Below, in pieces: positions 49,367 to 59,797 of a DNA stretch of 64,000 bases. A program made the translations under genes and the position numbers. A model generated the notes under the pieces. It saw only the letters and a list, made by a program, of their open reading frames with translations, had not been told where the DNA came from and did no database searches. This DNA comes from Sulfurospirillum diekertiae (GTDB lineage: Bacteria; Campylobacterota; Campylobacteria; Campylobacterales; Sulfurospirillaceae), in the NCBI RefSeq assembly GCF_002162315.1, contig NZ_CP021416.1:2740207-2804206 (forward strand). The letters run 5' to 3'. Numbering within the stretch: the stretch's first letter is position 1; each line of letters opens with the position of its first letter.

Positions 49367-50637
49367 TTAATAAAGAGCTGTTTTCCTATGTAATCGCCAA
49401 ATTCTAACTCTTTATCAATTTCTAATAAACGGTTGTACTTGGCGGTTCGCTCACCTCTGGCAGTTGCACCTGTTTTGATTTCACCTGTATTCAGAGCTAC
49501 CGCAAAATCAGCAATAAAGGCATCTTCACTTTCACCACTTCGATGGCTCATAACACATTTATAATTATTGCGTTGAGCTAAGCGTACTGTCTGCATTGTC
49601 TCTGTCACAGTACCAATTTGATTTGGTTTAATCAAAATAGCATTACCAATACCTTTTGCAATACCTTCACTTAAGATTTTTTTATTGGTTACAAAGAGAT
49701 CATCGCCAACCAATTGAACTTTTGAGCCCAATTTTTCAGTCAAAAGTTTCCACCCATCCCAGTCATCTTCGCTTAACCCATCTTCAATAGAAACAATTGG
49801 GTATTTTGCGCAAAGATTTTCATAATAAGAAACAAGCTCTGCACTACTCAATGTTCTTTTTTCAGACTCAAGTCTATAGCCACCACCATCAGCTACAAGC
49901 TCGCTACTGGCAACATCTAATGCAATGCCAATATCAACACCCGGTTTATAACCCGCTTTTTCGATTGCTTGCATAATCACTTTGATAGGTTCTTCATTAT
50001 CTTTCAAATTCGGCGCAAAACCGCCCTCATCGCCAAGTGCGGTGCTTTCACCCATAGCTGCAATGATTTTTTTCAACTGATGATACACTTCCACACAAGA
50101 TCTTAATGCTTCTCCAAAATTCTCAAAGTTGAGAGGCATAATCATATATTCTTGAAAATCAACGCTATTATTGGCATGGCTACCACCGTTGATAATATTA
50201 AACATCGGTGTTGGAAGCGTCATTGCATTTGCACCGCCAAGATAGCGATAAAGAGGAATGCCAAGACTTAGTGCAGCCGCACGTGCAACAGCCATAGAAA
50301 CACCAAGCACCGCATTTGCTCCTAGTCGACCATAGTTCTCGGTACCATCCAATTTTAACATCGTTTCATCAATAAATGCTTGATTGAAAGGACTCAGCCC
50401 AATCAACTCATCCGAAATTTCAGTATTGACGTTTTCACATGCTTTGAGTACGCCTTTGCCCATATAACGACTATCGCTATCTCTGAGTTCTAATGCCTCA
50501 CGCTTACCTGTGCTTGCCCCACTTGGTACAATTGCACTTGCAACAGTGCCATCACTTAAGGTTACTTTTGCCCGAACGGTTGGATTTCCTCTACTATCTA
50601 AAACTTCGTCTGCCGCAATATCTTCAATATAGATCAT
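49363..50637 (-). CDS. eno: enolase
   Basis: Enolase interconverts 2-phosphoglycerate and phosphoenolpyruvate. Motifs include [26 protein letters not shown], the metal ligands in [22 protein letters not shown] and VGDDLFVTN, and the signature [14 protein letters not shown]. Length is 424 residues. It overlaps recA by four bases. Confidence 0.97.
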   Translation of the reverse strand: MIYIEDIAADEVLDSRGNPTVRAKVTLSDGTVASAIVPSGASTGKREALELRDSDSRYMGKGVLKACENVNTEISDELIGLSPFNQAFIDETMLKLDGTENYGRLGANAVLGVSMAVARAAALSLGIPLYRYLGGANAMTLPTPMFNIINGGSHANNSVDFQEYMIMPLNFENFGEALRSCVEVYHQLKKIIAAMGESTALGDEGGFAPNLKDNEEPIKVIMQAIEKAGYKPGVDIGIALDVASSELVADGGGYRLESEKRTLSSAELVSYYENLCAKYPIVSIEDGLSEDDWDGWKLLTEKLGSKVQLVGDDLFVTNKKILSEGIAKGIGNAILIKPNQIGTVTETMQTVRLAQRNNYKCVMSHRSGESEDAFIADFAVALNTGEIKTGATARGERTAKYNRLLEIDKELEFGDYIGKQLFIK

Positions 50638-51677
50638 TCATCTTCCTTTATATCATCAACGCCACATGCCATTACCATTGCATTGCCACTGATGGCTTGT
50701 TTTATTTTTTCCTCAATTTCCAACGATGTTTCTTTGTTCTCTTTTAAAAATGCTTTCACATTCTCGCGACCTTGCCCTAATTTTGTCTCATTATAGCTAA
50801 ACCAAGCGCCGCTCTTATCGATGATATCTAGTTTTACACCATAATCAACGATCTCGCCCTCTTTCGAAATACCTTCGCCGAACATAATATCAAACTCTGC
50901 TTGACGAAACGGAGGTGCCACTTTATTTTTAATGACTTTTGCTTTAACTCTGTTACCAATCTGCTCTTCGCCTTGTTTCAGTGTCGCGATTTTTCGCACA
51001 TCAATACGCACTGAAGCATAAAACTTCAAAGCATTACCACCGGTAGTCGTTTCAGGAGAGCCATACCCCATCGTACCAATTTTCATACGGATTTGGTTAA
51101 TAAAAATAACCGTCGTGTTCATTTTATGTACGACTGCCGTTAACTTACGAAGTGCTTGACTCATGAGTCTTGCTTGAACGCCCATGTGCGAATCGCCCAT
51201 ATCACCTTCAATCTCGCTTTTTGGTGTCAATGCCGCTACGGAGTCAATAACGATGACATCTACCGCACCACTACGCGCCAATGTCTCCACAATATCAAGA
51301 GCCTGCTCACCAAAATCAGGTTGAGAAACCAAAAGATTTTCAATGTCAACGCCTAGATTACCAGCATATTTCACATCAAGCGCATGTTCTGCATCAACAA
51401 AGGCACAGACGCCACCATTAGCTTGCGATTCTGCAATGATTTGAAGTGATAATGTCGTTTTTCCTGAACTCTCAGGTCCATAAATTTCAATAATACGCCC
51501 TTGTGGAATACCACCGATTCCCAGTGCAAGATCAAGTCCAATAGAGCCTGTGCTAATTGAAGCCATGGGCTCAACTACTTTATCCCCTAGTCTTACCAGT
51601 GCCCCTTTACCAAAGGCTTTGTCAATCTGTTTGATCGCAAGATCAAGTGCTTTTTTCTTATTTTCATCGATTTGCAT
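50634..51677 (-). CDS. recA: recombinase RecA
   Basis: RecA drives homologous recombination and the DNA-damage response. Walker [13 protein letters not shown] (about 67-78), Walker [20 protein letters not shown] and the DNA-binding loop region [16 protein letters not shown] are present. At 347 residues it is full length and ends in the usual acidic tail (DDIKEDE). It heads a minus-strand operon of recA, eno, the FtsB-like gene and the AMIN gene. Confidence 0.98.
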   Translation of the reverse strand: MQIDENKKKALDLAIKQIDKAFGKGALVRLGDKVVEPMASISTGSIGLDLALGIGGIPQGRIIEIYGPESSGKTTLSLQIIAESQANGGVCAFVDAEHALDVKYAGNLGVDIENLLVSQPDFGEQALDIVETLARSGAVDVIVIDSVAALTPKSEIEGDMGDSHMGVQARLMSQALRKLTAVVHKMNTTVIFINQIRMKIGTMGYGSPETTTGGNALKFYASVRIDVRKIATLKQGEEQIGNRVKAKVIKNKVAPPFRQAEFDIMFGEGISKEGEIVDYGVKLDIIDKSGAWFSYNETKLGQGRENVKAFLKENKETSLEIEEKIKQAISGNAMVMACGVDDIKEDE

Positions 51678-51825
51678 TGTACTACCTCTTTTATAGTGTT
51701 AATATTTTATCATTTCGAGCTTGAAAAAGCCCTTTGAAGCAATTCTATACGATTTCTTTGAAAGCAGTTCAAAATATTTCAATATGGAATATGTTAAAAT
51801 GATTTAAAATTTTCCAAGGATACTT

Positions 51826-52689
51826 TTGAAAACGATTACTGTAGCACATTCACCGGATGCTGATGATATTTTTATGTATTTTGCCATCAAATTTGGCTGG
51901 GTTAGCACACAAGGTTTGAGTTTTGAAAACATCGCCCTCGACATTGAAACTCTCAATCTTGAAGCCCTCAAAAATAGCTATGATATCACCGCTATTAGCT
52001 TTGCTCTCTACCCTAAAATCCGCAATGAATATGCCCTTTTACGTACAGCAGTAAGTTTTGGTGAAGGATATGGTCCCAAACTTGTAAAACGTAAAGAGAC
52101 CAAACTCAAACGTAATTTTAAAGTAGCTCTCAGTGGCACACATACAACGAATGCTCTTTTATTTAAAATCGCCTACCCTGAAGCGCGCATTATCTATAAA
52201 AATTTTTTAGAGATTGAACAAGCCGTTATTGATGGAGAAGTGGACGCGGGTGTTTTGATTCACGAAAGCATTTTAAATTTTAGTGATACCCTTGTGGTTG
52301 AACGAGAATTGTGGGATATCTGGAGAGAGCTTTGCAAAGAAGAACTTCCTTTACCACTAGGAGGCATGGCTTTGCGTCGTTCTATGCCAATTTTACGTGC
52401 GATTGCATGCGAAGATGCCCTCATTCAGGCCGTGGATGTTGCGCATACCCATCAAGGAATTCTTTCCAAAATGCTATTGGAACGAAACCTCGTACGAGTC
52501 GATCAAGCCACACTTAAAAAATACTTGGGACTCTATGCCAATGAAAATTCGATCGATATGAGCGACATTCAATACCAAGCAATCGACAAACTTTTTGAAC
52601 TTGGATACAATCACGGTTTTTATGACCAACAAATCAAAGCGCGTGACTATCTTATTCCCAAAGAATACGAAGCATTGCGAAATAGCTAG
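51826..52689 (+). CDS. mqnD: MqnD-type 1,4-dihydroxy-6-naphthoate synthase
   Basis: MqnD acts on cyclic dehypoxanthinyl futalosine in menaquinone synthesis. The N terminus VAHSPDADDIFMYFAI is characteristic of the family, with the solute-binding-protein-like fold motifs DITAISFALYPKI and DAGVLIHES. Length is 287 residues. The start is TTG after AAGGA. It pairs functionally with mqnA at 12.6 kb. Confidence 0.88.
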   Translation: MKTITVAHSPDADDIFMYFAIKFGWVSTQGLSFENIALDIETLNLEALKNSYDITAISFALYPKIRNEYALLRTAVSFGEGYGPKLVKRKETKLKRNFKVALSGTHTTNALLFKIAYPEARIIYKNFLEIEQAVIDGEVDAGVLIHESILNFSDTLVVERELWDIWRELCKEELPLPLGGMALRRSMPILRAIACEDALIQAVDVAHTHQGILSKMLLERNLVRVDQATLKKYLGLYANENSIDMSDIQYQAIDKLFELGYNHGFYDQQIKARDYLIPKEYEALRNS

Positions 52690-52700
52690 AGAGGTATTTT

Positions 52701-52967
52701 ATGGAAGCTAAACTCATCGGACTCGGCGTTGAAACGTTTAAAATAGCGCTTTATCTCTCCATGCCGATGCTCCTCTCAGGACTCATAGCAGGTCTTGCAA
52801 TTAGTATTTTTCAAGCGGTTACCCAAATCAACGAATCCACACTGAGCTTTGTTCCAAAGATCCTTGTCACCATCGTTGTCGCTATCTTTACGATGCCATG
52901 GATGATGAACATGATGATTGAGTTTACAACGCGAATGATTGATATGATCCCTTCCTTTGTTTTTTAA
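52701..52967 (+). CDS. fliQ: flagellar export protein FliQ
   Basis: An 88-residue protein with two membrane segments (about 14-38 and 50-73) forming part of the flagellar type III export gate with FliP and FliR. The pattern MLLSGLIAGLAISIFQAVTQINESTLSFVPKI is the FliQ signature. murB starts on the base after its stop. Confidence 0.95.
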   Translation: MEAKLIGLGVETFKIALYLSMPMLLSGLIAGLAISIFQAVTQINESTLSFVPKILVTIVVAIFTMPWMMNMMIEFTTRMIDMIPSFVF

Positions 52968-53741
52968 ATGACAAAATCGATTAACTTTTCGACTTATTCA
53001 AGTATTAAGATTGGTCCAACATTGGATGTTTTGTTACTTGATTCCATCATTCCGTTGCCTTCAGACTATCGCCTGATTGGTGGCGCAAATAACCTTCTTG
53101 TCAGCTCCACCCCTCAACCACTTGCCATGCTCGATAAGTGTTTTGACTTTATACGCTTAGAAGAAAATGTTTTGCATATAGGAGGTGCCACACCCAGTGG
53201 CAAAATCCTCTCGTTTGCCAAGAAGCATGATCTTGCGGGTTTTGAGCTGATGCAAAAACTCCCCGGAACGCTAGGTGGCATGGTGGCTATGAACGCGGGG
53301 CTAAAAGAGTGGGAAATTTTCAATGACCTCATCGCCATTCGAACCGAAAACGGCTGGAGCGAAAAAGCACAGATAGAACATGGCTACCGCTTCGCAAAAA
53401 TAGAGGGTATTGTCTATGAAGCGACCTTTACATGTAAAAAAGGTTTTGATGAAAATCTGCTGGCGATGTTCAAAAAAATGCGTGACAATCAACCCAAAGA
53501 ACCGAGTGCAGGAAGCTGTTTTAAAAATCCTGTTGGGCACTTTGCGGGAAAGCTTATTGAAGAGGTGGGATTTAAAGGAAAACGTGTTGGCAATATGATG
53601 TTTAGCAATGTCCATGCCAACTTCTTAGTCAATCTTGGAGGTGGCACGTATGAAGAAGCCATCACACTTATAACGGCCGTCAAAGAAGAAGTATTAAAAC
53701 GCTTTGGCGTAAAACTTGAAGAAGAGATCATTATTTTGTAA
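52968..53741 (+). CDS. murB: UDP-N-acetylenolpyruvoylglucosamine reductase
   Basis: MurB makes UDP-MurNAc with FAD and NADPH. Visible motifs are NFSTYSSIKIGP, LIGGANNLLVS, KLPGTLGGMVAMNAG and the active-site serine in PSAGSCFKNP, followed by the C-terminal glutamate region. At 257 residues it is the short form seen in Campylobacterota. It is coupled to fliQ with no gap. Confidence 0.93.
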   Translation: MTKSINFSTYSSIKIGPTLDVLLLDSIIPLPSDYRLIGGANNLLVSSTPQPLAMLDKCFDFIRLEENVLHIGGATPSGKILSFAKKHDLAGFELMQKLPGTLGGMVAMNAGLKEWEIFNDLIAIRTENGWSEKAQIEHGYRFAKIEGIVYEATFTCKKGFDENLLAMFKKMRDNQPKEPSAGSCFKNPVGHFAGKLIEEVGFKGKRVGNMMFSNVHANFLVNLGGGTYEEAITLITAVKEEVLKRFGVKLEEEIIIL

Positions 53742-53760
53742 CGACCAAAAAGGAAAATAG

Positions 53761-54456
53761 ATGCAAAAAACAGCTTTAGTCACGGGGGGAAACAAAGGTA
53801 TAGGTCTTGAAGTCACAAAAGCTTTTTTAGCCTTAAACTATGATGTCATTATCCTTGCACGCGACTTTAAAAATTTTGAGCTATCAACACACCCTAACGT
53901 CAAAACTATCGTGTTCGATTTAATACAAGTCGATGCGATTCCTGCACTCATTGCCTCACTTCCAGCGATTGATATTCTCATCAACAATGCCGGCATTATG
54001 TACGCGATTCCTTACCAAAACTACAAAAATGATCACATTAATACCATGCTTAAAATCAATCTTGAAGCACCCGTGAAGCTCATTGAAGAGGTGGCAAAAA
54101 CCATGCTTGAAAAAGGTGGTCGCATTGTCAACAATACCTCTATTGCTGGGCAAATTGGGCATCCTGATATTTGGTATGGTATCACTAAAGCAGGACTTAT
54201 TAATGCCACGAAGAGCTTTTCAAAAATATTTGAAGGTAAAATCATCATCAACGCCGTAGCACCGAGTCCCGTTGCAACGGATATGCTTAACACCATCCCC
54301 CAAGCACGCCAGGAAGCTTTTTTAAAATCCGTCATTTCAAAACGATTCGCACAGCCTGAAGAGATTGCTAAAACCATTGTTTGGCTTTCTACGGAGTCAC
54401 CTGAGTACATCAATGGCACCGTTATTGACATCAACAACGGATCGTTTCCACGTTAA
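53761..54456 (+). CDS. short-chain dehydrogenase/reductase
   Basis: This 231-residue SDR has the cofactor motif TGGNKGIGLEV, the NNAG motif (ILINNAGIMY) and the catalytic Tyr-x3-Lys in YGITKAGL. It ends with a typical INGTVIDINNGSF. It may be a FabG-like reductase, but the substrate is not known. It is probably co-transcribed with murB. Confidence 0.85.
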   Translation: MQKTALVTGGNKGIGLEVTKAFLALNYDVIILARDFKNFELSTHPNVKTIVFDLIQVDAIPALIASLPAIDILINNAGIMYAIPYQNYKNDHINTMLKINLEAPVKLIEEVAKTMLEKGGRIVNNTSIAGQIGHPDIWYGITKAGLINATKSFSKIFEGKIIINAVAPSPVATDMLNTIPQARQEAFLKSVISKRFAQPEEIAKTIVWLSTESPEYINGTVIDINNGSFPR

Positions 54457-54580
54457 TGCTCAATATAATGAAGTGTTAAAATAATCCCATACATCCACGA
54501 TGAATAAAGGAATGTATAAAATAAGCTGTATTGCAAACTCAATGCCAAGTTTCCTTTACATCGCATAGCATACTTGAGAA

Positions 54581-55039
54581 CTAAGCGTGTGGCACGAAAA
54601 AAAAAATCCAATAAAGCATCGCCGCTAGAAAAATAATCAAATACCATGATACTAAAACAATAGCCCAACCAAACAATATTAAAATAAGAGCAGCAAGAAT
54701 TGCAAAAATAAAACCTCCCAACCCCTCAAAAATACTACCTACGCCTTCTATTAATGCAGATATATCAGGCGTTCCTCCTGAAAAATCTGGTAGTTTTTTT
54801 ATATCAATGTGATCAGTTAGTTTGCCAATATTATCTTTAACCTTTAGCCCAAAATAAAGCCCATAGCTCATCAATACAAATAACATAATAGATACAAAAG
54901 AGAGAACCAACAGAGCATTCTCATAAAGAGCTCGAGGAGTTTTTATATTAAGAAAATAATCGAGTCCACAAGAGAGGATAATCACAAAAGAGATTAAAAG
55001 AACAACGCTTTTAGAAAAAATATGCTGACGGGCTACCAT
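54581..55039 (-). CDS. small membrane protein of unknown function
   Basis: This 152-residue protein has about four hydrophobic segments (12-32, 39-63, 108-123 and 128-150). It overlaps the tsaD 3' end by 29 bases. Its C terminus crosses a T10 run (54597-54606); a one-base change there would give a different, longer tail, so the end is uncertain. No family was recognised. Positions 54457-54580 hold no supported gene. Confidence 0.55.
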   Translation of the reverse strand: MVARQHIFSKSVVLLISFVIILSCGLDYFLNIKTPRALYENALLVLSFVSIMLFVLMSYGLYFGLKVKDNIGKLTDHIDIKKLPDFSGGTPDISALIEGVGSIFEGLGGFIFAILAALILILFGWAIVLVSWYLIIFLAAMLYWIFFFVPHA

Positions 55040-56093
55040 CTATTTTCCTTATACCCTTGCTAACCAATTTACACTTAAAACGTAATAAATTAAAAGAAAA
55101 TAATCTTTCGTATGTGCTGCGTACTTTTAAATCAACTATGCTTACAAAAGTGCCTTTAGCATAGGCTTCCACGGCACAGCGACCTATCATTGCGGCATTA
55201 TCAGAGCAAAATTCCATTTTTGCAGTATGCAGTGTCGCTTTTTTGGAAGCACAAAACGCTTCGAGTTCGCCTCGTAAATAGAGATTTGCACTCGCTCCTC
55301 CCACTACTCCAAAATGCTCCACAGAACGCTCTTTATACGCTTTTTTGATCTTTTGCATCAGATGCGCAACGGCCACACGCTGAAACGATGCACAGATATC
55401 GCAGATGGTCTGTTCATCCAACTTTTCTTGCGCTTCAACGCAAAGTCTCACTTGGTTTTTAAGACCCGAATAACTAAAGGCCAGTAGCGAAGTAGAAGTG
55501 CCTTGTAAAGGAATCGTAAAATCAAATCGTTTGGCATTGCCTTTTAAAGCATACGCCTCGATAAGAGGTCCAGCAGGATATGGAAGTCCTAACATTTTTC
55601 CTACCTTGTCAAAACTCTCGCCAAAGCTGTCATCCATCGTTGTTGCAAGCAATGTTATTTCTTCTAAGCTCTTTACATGTAAAAGCTGTGTGTGTCCTCC
55701 TGAGACCAATAAAACATCCATCGGAAAACGTATTTCATCTTCGATAAAGAGGGAGCAGATATGCCCTTTGAGATGATTAATCCCCAGTAGTGGAAGATGA
55801 AGAGCAACGCTGAGTGCCTTTGCCATGCTGACACCTTCGACCAAGCTAACGGAAAGTCCTGGCTCATTGGTTACGGCAATGGCTTTTAGTTCACTAAAAT
55901 AAGGCTGTGCTTCTTCAAGTATTTTGGGAAGCGTTACCGCGTGAAGACGTGCCGCAAGTTCGGGTACAACACCACCGTATTTAGCATGTTCCGCGTCTTG
56001 TGAAATTTTTTTGTGAAAAAGAAGTTTTTTATCGCTTAAACGTGTGATCGCAATCGAGCTATCATCACAGCTACTTTCAATGCTTAAGATCAT
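55011..56093 (-). CDS. tsaD: tRNA threonylcarbamoyladenosine biosynthesis protein TsaD
   Basis: TsaD transfers threonylcarbamoyl to A37 of ANN-decoding tRNAs. The ATPase-fold start ILSIESSCDDSSIAI, the metal-binding HLKGH (about 105-109) and VSGGHTQLL are visible, followed by the late GGASANLYLR and MEFCSDNAAM. Its 360 residues include about 25 extra C-terminal residues beyond the typical end, overlapping the next gene. Confidence 0.94.
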   Translation of the reverse strand: MILSIESSCDDSSIAITRLSDKKLLFHKKISQDAEHAKYGGVVPELAARLHAVTLPKILEEAQPYFSELKAIAVTNEPGLSVSLVEGVSMAKALSVALHLPLLGINHLKGHICSLFIEDEIRFPMDVLLVSGGHTQLLHVKSLEEITLLATTMDDSFGESFDKVGKMLGLPYPAGPLIEAYALKGNAKRFDFTIPLQGTSTSLLAFSYSGLKNQVRLCVEAQEKLDEQTICDICASFQRVAVAHLMQKIKKAYKERSVEHFGVVGGASANLYLRGELEAFCASKKATLHTAKMEFCSDNAAMIGRCAVEAYAKGTFVSIVDLKVRSTYERLFSFNLLRFKCKLVSKGIRKIDGSPSAYFF

Positions 56094-56840
56094 CTATACA
56101 ATCTTCACATGCCATGGCTCATACCGAACACCATCTCCATTACCAATGGTATAGCGTGTCGAAACGTAAGAGAGCTTTTGCAAATTCCAAAACTCTTCCG
56201 TACGTGCAAAATTAGCTGTAAAATTTTGACGTCCCCAGCCACGTTTTCCCACATCAAAATCACCTACTGAATGGTAAGAAAATCCGGGAGGGACTAAAGA
56301 ACGTGTCGCAATGGTAATATTGCCATTTTCATTTTTAATTTTTTCCATATGAAGGCTGAGTTGCTTCATGACACTGCGAACACCCGATGTTAAAATCAGT
56401 GTTGGCCCAATATCTTTCATTAAGCGCGTTAAAAGCTCTTGTGAAGTCTCTCGGTAGACATAATGCCCTGTACCATCAATTTTAGTGACATCTTTTTCAG
56501 GAATACTATGACTCAAATCTTCAACCGTTCGTTTCCCATAAAAACCATAAATTACAGGATCGGTATAAAAAATTTCTTCAATGTAAGCAATTTCAGCAGG
56601 TGTAAAGGCGCCTATTTTAGGATAATTTTTAGCAATCTTAAGTGTTTCATCAAAAGAGATGAGATTAAAGTTAGCGTAACCAACTGTTCGCTCAACCATA
56701 TCAAGCTTTTTCATCACAGCGTCAAAAATAACCTTTTGCTCATCTTTAAGCCAAATATCGGGATGTTTTAACTCATCAGCCTGTGCCAAACTTCCTACTA
56801 ACGTTGCACCCATTAATCCTAAAAAATATCTTCGTTTCAT
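56094..56840 (-). CDS. exported M15-type D,D-carboxypeptidase-like protein
   Basis: A leader with a twin-arginine-like motif (KRRYFLGLMGA) precedes a 225-residue domain that carries the M15/VanY zinc motifs: SYHSVGDFDVG (His and Asp ligands) and EPWHVKIV (catalytic Glu and His). It probably trims D-Ala from peptidoglycan stems in the periplasm. Tat export is an inference from the leader. It directly precedes tsaD with no gap. Confidence 0.8.
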   Translation of the reverse strand: MKRRYFLGLMGATLVGSLAQADELKHPDIWLKDEQKVIFDAVMKKLDMVERTVGYANFNLISFDETLKIAKNYPKIGAFTPAEIAYIEEIFYTDPVIYGFYGKRTVEDLSHSIPEKDVTKIDGTGHYVYRETSQELLTRLMKDIGPTLILTSGVRSVMKQLSLHMEKIKNENGNITIATRSLVPPGFSYHSVGDFDVGKRGWGRQNFTANFARTEEFWNLQKLSYVSTRYTIGNGDGVRYEPWHVKIV

Positions 56841-56872
56841 ACTCTGCCCTGTTTCATTGTTTCCTGCTATGA

Positions 56873-59758
56873 TTATAACATGTGCATTTGATTTTTTAAT
56901 AAAAGCTCTGCATCTGCGGCGGCGATAGGCTTACTAAAGAGATAACCTTGCATTAACTCACACCCACTGCTATAGATAAACTCTTTTTGACCTTGTGTCT
57001 CAACACCCTCTGCTAAGACTTTGAGCCCCAAACCACGCCCAAGCTCAATGATCGTTCGAGCGATTGCACGATCTTCCCCGCTCTCTTCTAAATTCTGAAC
57101 AAAACTTTGATCGATTTTTAGCTTTGTAATCGGGAGTTGTTTAAGATACGCTAGCGAAGAGTGTCCCGTTCCAAAATCATCAATCGAAATATCAACCCCT
57201 AATTCTCGAAACCGTTTTAACAGTGCTATGGATTTAGTAGTATCTTTCATAATAAATCGTTCAACAATTTCCATTTCTATCCATTCAGGCTTACACCCAC
57301 TCTCGCGTAAACTTTGAATCATAAAAGCGACTAATCCAGCCTCTTCCAGCTGTTTTCCCGCAATATTAATCGCAGTTTTTCCAGGATCAAGCCCCATGTC
57401 ATACCAAACTTTGATCTGACGCATCACCTCTTTAATCACCCAATTTCCAATCTCAATGATGAGCTCGCTCTCTTCTGCAATATTGATAAAATATCCCGGT
57501 GCCGTCAAACCTCGTGTTGGATGATTCCAACGAATAAGTGCTTCAAAACCCACAATTTTTTCACTTTGAAGATTAATTTGTGGCTGATAGAAAATCACAA
57601 ACTCATTTTTATCCAGTGCTTTACGCAAGCTCTTTTCAATTTCCAGATGTTCATTTGTCTCTTGGTTCATCTCTTGATCAAAAAAGACATAACGATTGCG
57701 CCCTTTTGATTTAGCTTTATACATCGCAATATCAGCATTTTTGAGGAGTTTACTCGCGACTTCACCATCATTTGGATAAACGCTCACACCAATACTCATG
57801 GTGATTTTAAAACTCTCATTTCCCAAAAGGAAAGGTTCTTGAAAGGCAGAAACCAATTTCTTAATCGCAATAAAGATATCACTCACATCTTTACACCCAT
57901 CAAGCAATACAATAAACTCATCACCACTTAATCGTGCTACCGTATCTGTCTCGCGTACACTACTTTTCATACGTGTGGCAATCGTTGTTAAAAGGATATC
58001 ACCTGCATCGTGGCCTAAAGAGTCATTAACACTTTTAAATTTATCAATATCCACAAACATAACACCTAAAACTTTACCATCGCGACTCGCTTTTTTGATC
58101 GCTTGAGTGAGCCTATCTTGTAAAAGATTACGATTGGGAAGTCCTGTGAGAGTATCGTGTTCCACTTGATGAATTAAAAGTTTTTTCTGGTTTTTATTCT
58201 CGTCTTCAAGTGCTTTACGAATGGTAATATCGCGCACAGAGCAGTGTTGAATGATGCCTTTATCCATATGAATGGTTGTCATCATGACACTAATCCAAAA
58301 AAGCTTCCCATCACATGCTCGCGCTTGCCACTCAAATTTATGGACACTTTGTTGTGATGCCAATGCATTCATCCAAAGAGCTTTTTCATAAGAACTCTGT
58401 TCATCTGGCTGAAATTCTGGTGAGAGATCTGCTAAAGTCACATTGATAAGTTCTTTTTTGTCTTTGGCTTTGAACATCTTCATAATTGCTTCGTTACAGT
58501 CTACAAAAACACCCTCTTTCAACAACCAAATTCCATCGGCAGATTTTTGATACAGCGTTTCAAAAACCATTTTTTGTTCTCTAATTTGCTTGTTACTTAA
58601 AAGTAAGTGGTTTTCATAACGTGCGAGAACTGAACGAAGTTTTGTTGAGATAAAAAACATAATTCCCATGACCAAAAGCATAATAATCAACGAGACTGCC
58701 AACATGTTAATAATTGTTGATTGCATTTTGTCTTTAAGGATCTGTTCTTGTTCTAACATCGCATTATTTTCTTCATACAAGTATGCACCTGTGCCAATCA
58801 CCCACCTAAACTGTGGAATTGCGCGAATAAAAGAGACCTTGCTACGATCTTGCGCCGTAGGATGATAAGAGGCAATATAGCTCATAAAGAAGCCCTCAGG
58901 ATTGCGCTTACCCCCTTCGACAATATCTTTGATAATAAATTGATGGTTGGTGACAACGTCCAGTCTATTTTTGCCAACCAGCGAATGGTCGCCATGTGAA
59001 ATGGTATTGCCATCATAATCGTAAGCGAAAATATAGCCATACTCGCCATACTTCGTATTGAGAAGCAGTTTTTGAGTCTCTTTTTTAATCCGCTCTCTCA
59101 GCTCATCTTCATAACGCCCACTGGCAACATAGATATTTAAAGGAGCAAATTGTTTAGTATAGCCTATTTTATTACGAACTTTTTCATCTTGAGGATTTTT
59201 CCAAGGATAAATCAGCGAAAAAGCTTCCTCTTTTTTAAGCCGTTCAATTCCCTCTTTAATATAATATTGGCCTGCCGCATCTTGTGCATCAAGAAAATTT
59301 TTTCCTTCTAACTCTTTATTGGCACCATGCATGATACACGTTCCATCCAAACCAAAAATGACATAATACCCGCTAAGATCGTTAAAAAGCGCGTATCTCT
59401 TAACTTTTTTTTTAATTTTTTCTAAAATTTGATCTCGTGGAAGGTTGGGGTTTTCAATATAAATATCATTAATGCTTTTATAGGCAAAATTGACAATGTT
59501 TTTAACTTCGTCTTTCGCTTCATTCATCAAAAATTTTTCATTTTCATTGATATAATCGATCAATTTATCAATGCGCTCTTGTGCTTGAGCTTTAGAGCGT
59601 TTCACATAAGCAACACGTGTATTTTCAAGTGATTTGTAATACTCAGCACGCTCAGCGGAGATAATAATCGCCAAGGTAATCGAAAAAGTAAGTAGAATTG
59701 CGAAGGCAGGTAAAAAAACAATCCATTTGGTAATATTTTGTTTTTTTAAGCTTAACAA
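56873..59758 (-). CDS. membrane Cache-PAS-GGDEF-EAL signalling protein
   Basis: The order in 961 residues is: membrane segment (about 13-31), periplasmic double Cache region (to about 345, with GYIFAYDYDGNTISHG), membrane segment (about 350-370), PAS domain (about 395-520), degenerate GGDEF (ARLSGDEFIVLL) and EAL domain (FEALIRWNHP, then DDFGTGHSSLAYLK). The EAL metal and catalytic motifs look complete, so c-di-GMP hydrolysis is the likely output; SGDEF cyclases can also be active. The start is TTG after GGAG. Confidence 0.9.
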   Translation of the reverse strand: MLSLKKQNITKWIVFLPAFAILLTFSITLAIIISAERAEYYKSLENTRVAYVKRSKAQAQERIDKLIDYINENEKFLMNEAKDEVKNIVNFAYKSINDIYIENPNLPRDQILEKIKKKVKRYALFNDLSGYYVIFGLDGTCIMHGANKELEGKNFLDAQDAAGQYYIKEGIERLKKEEAFSLIYPWKNPQDEKVRNKIGYTKQFAPLNIYVASGRYEDELRERIKKETQKLLLNTKYGEYGYIFAYDYDGNTISHGDHSLVGKNRLDVVTNHQFIIKDIVEGGKRNPEGFFMSYIASYHPTAQDRSKVSFIRAIPQFRWVIGTGAYLYEENNAMLEQEQILKDKMQSTIINMLAVSLIIMLLVMGIMFFISTKLRSVLARYENHLLLSNKQIREQKMVFETLYQKSADGIWLLKEGVFVDCNEAIMKMFKAKDKKELINVTLADLSPEFQPDEQSSYEKALWMNALASQQSVHKFEWQARACDGKLFWISVMMTTIHMDKGIIQHCSVRDITIRKALEDENKNQKKLLIHQVEHDTLTGLPNRNLLQDRLTQAIKKASRDGKVLGVMFVDIDKFKSVNDSLGHDAGDILLTTIATRMKSSVRETDTVARLSGDEFIVLLDGCKDVSDIFIAIKKLVSAFQEPFLLGNESFKITMSIGVSVYPNDGEVASKLLKNADIAMYKAKSKGRNRYVFFDQEMNQETNEHLEIEKSLRKALDKNEFVIFYQPQINLQSEKIVGFEALIRWNHPTRGLTAPGYFINIAEESELIIEIGNWVIKEVMRQIKVWYDMGLDPGKTAINIAGKQLEEAGLVAFMIQSLRESGCKPEWIEMEIVERFIMKDTTKSIALLKRFRELGVDISIDDFGTGHSSLAYLKQLPITKLKIDQSFVQNLEESGEDRAIARTIIELGRGLGLKVLAEGVETQGQKEFIYSSGCELMQGYLFSKPIAAADAELLLKNQMHML

Positions 59759-59797
59759 TTCATACTCCAGTTGGGTTATTTTATAGTTATTACTTTA

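Noticed and set aside
54453-54668. Separate minus-strand gene after the 54.6 kb membrane protein
   Set aside because: No ribosome site or recognisable domain; it may only be the alternative tail of the upstream gene across the T10 run.
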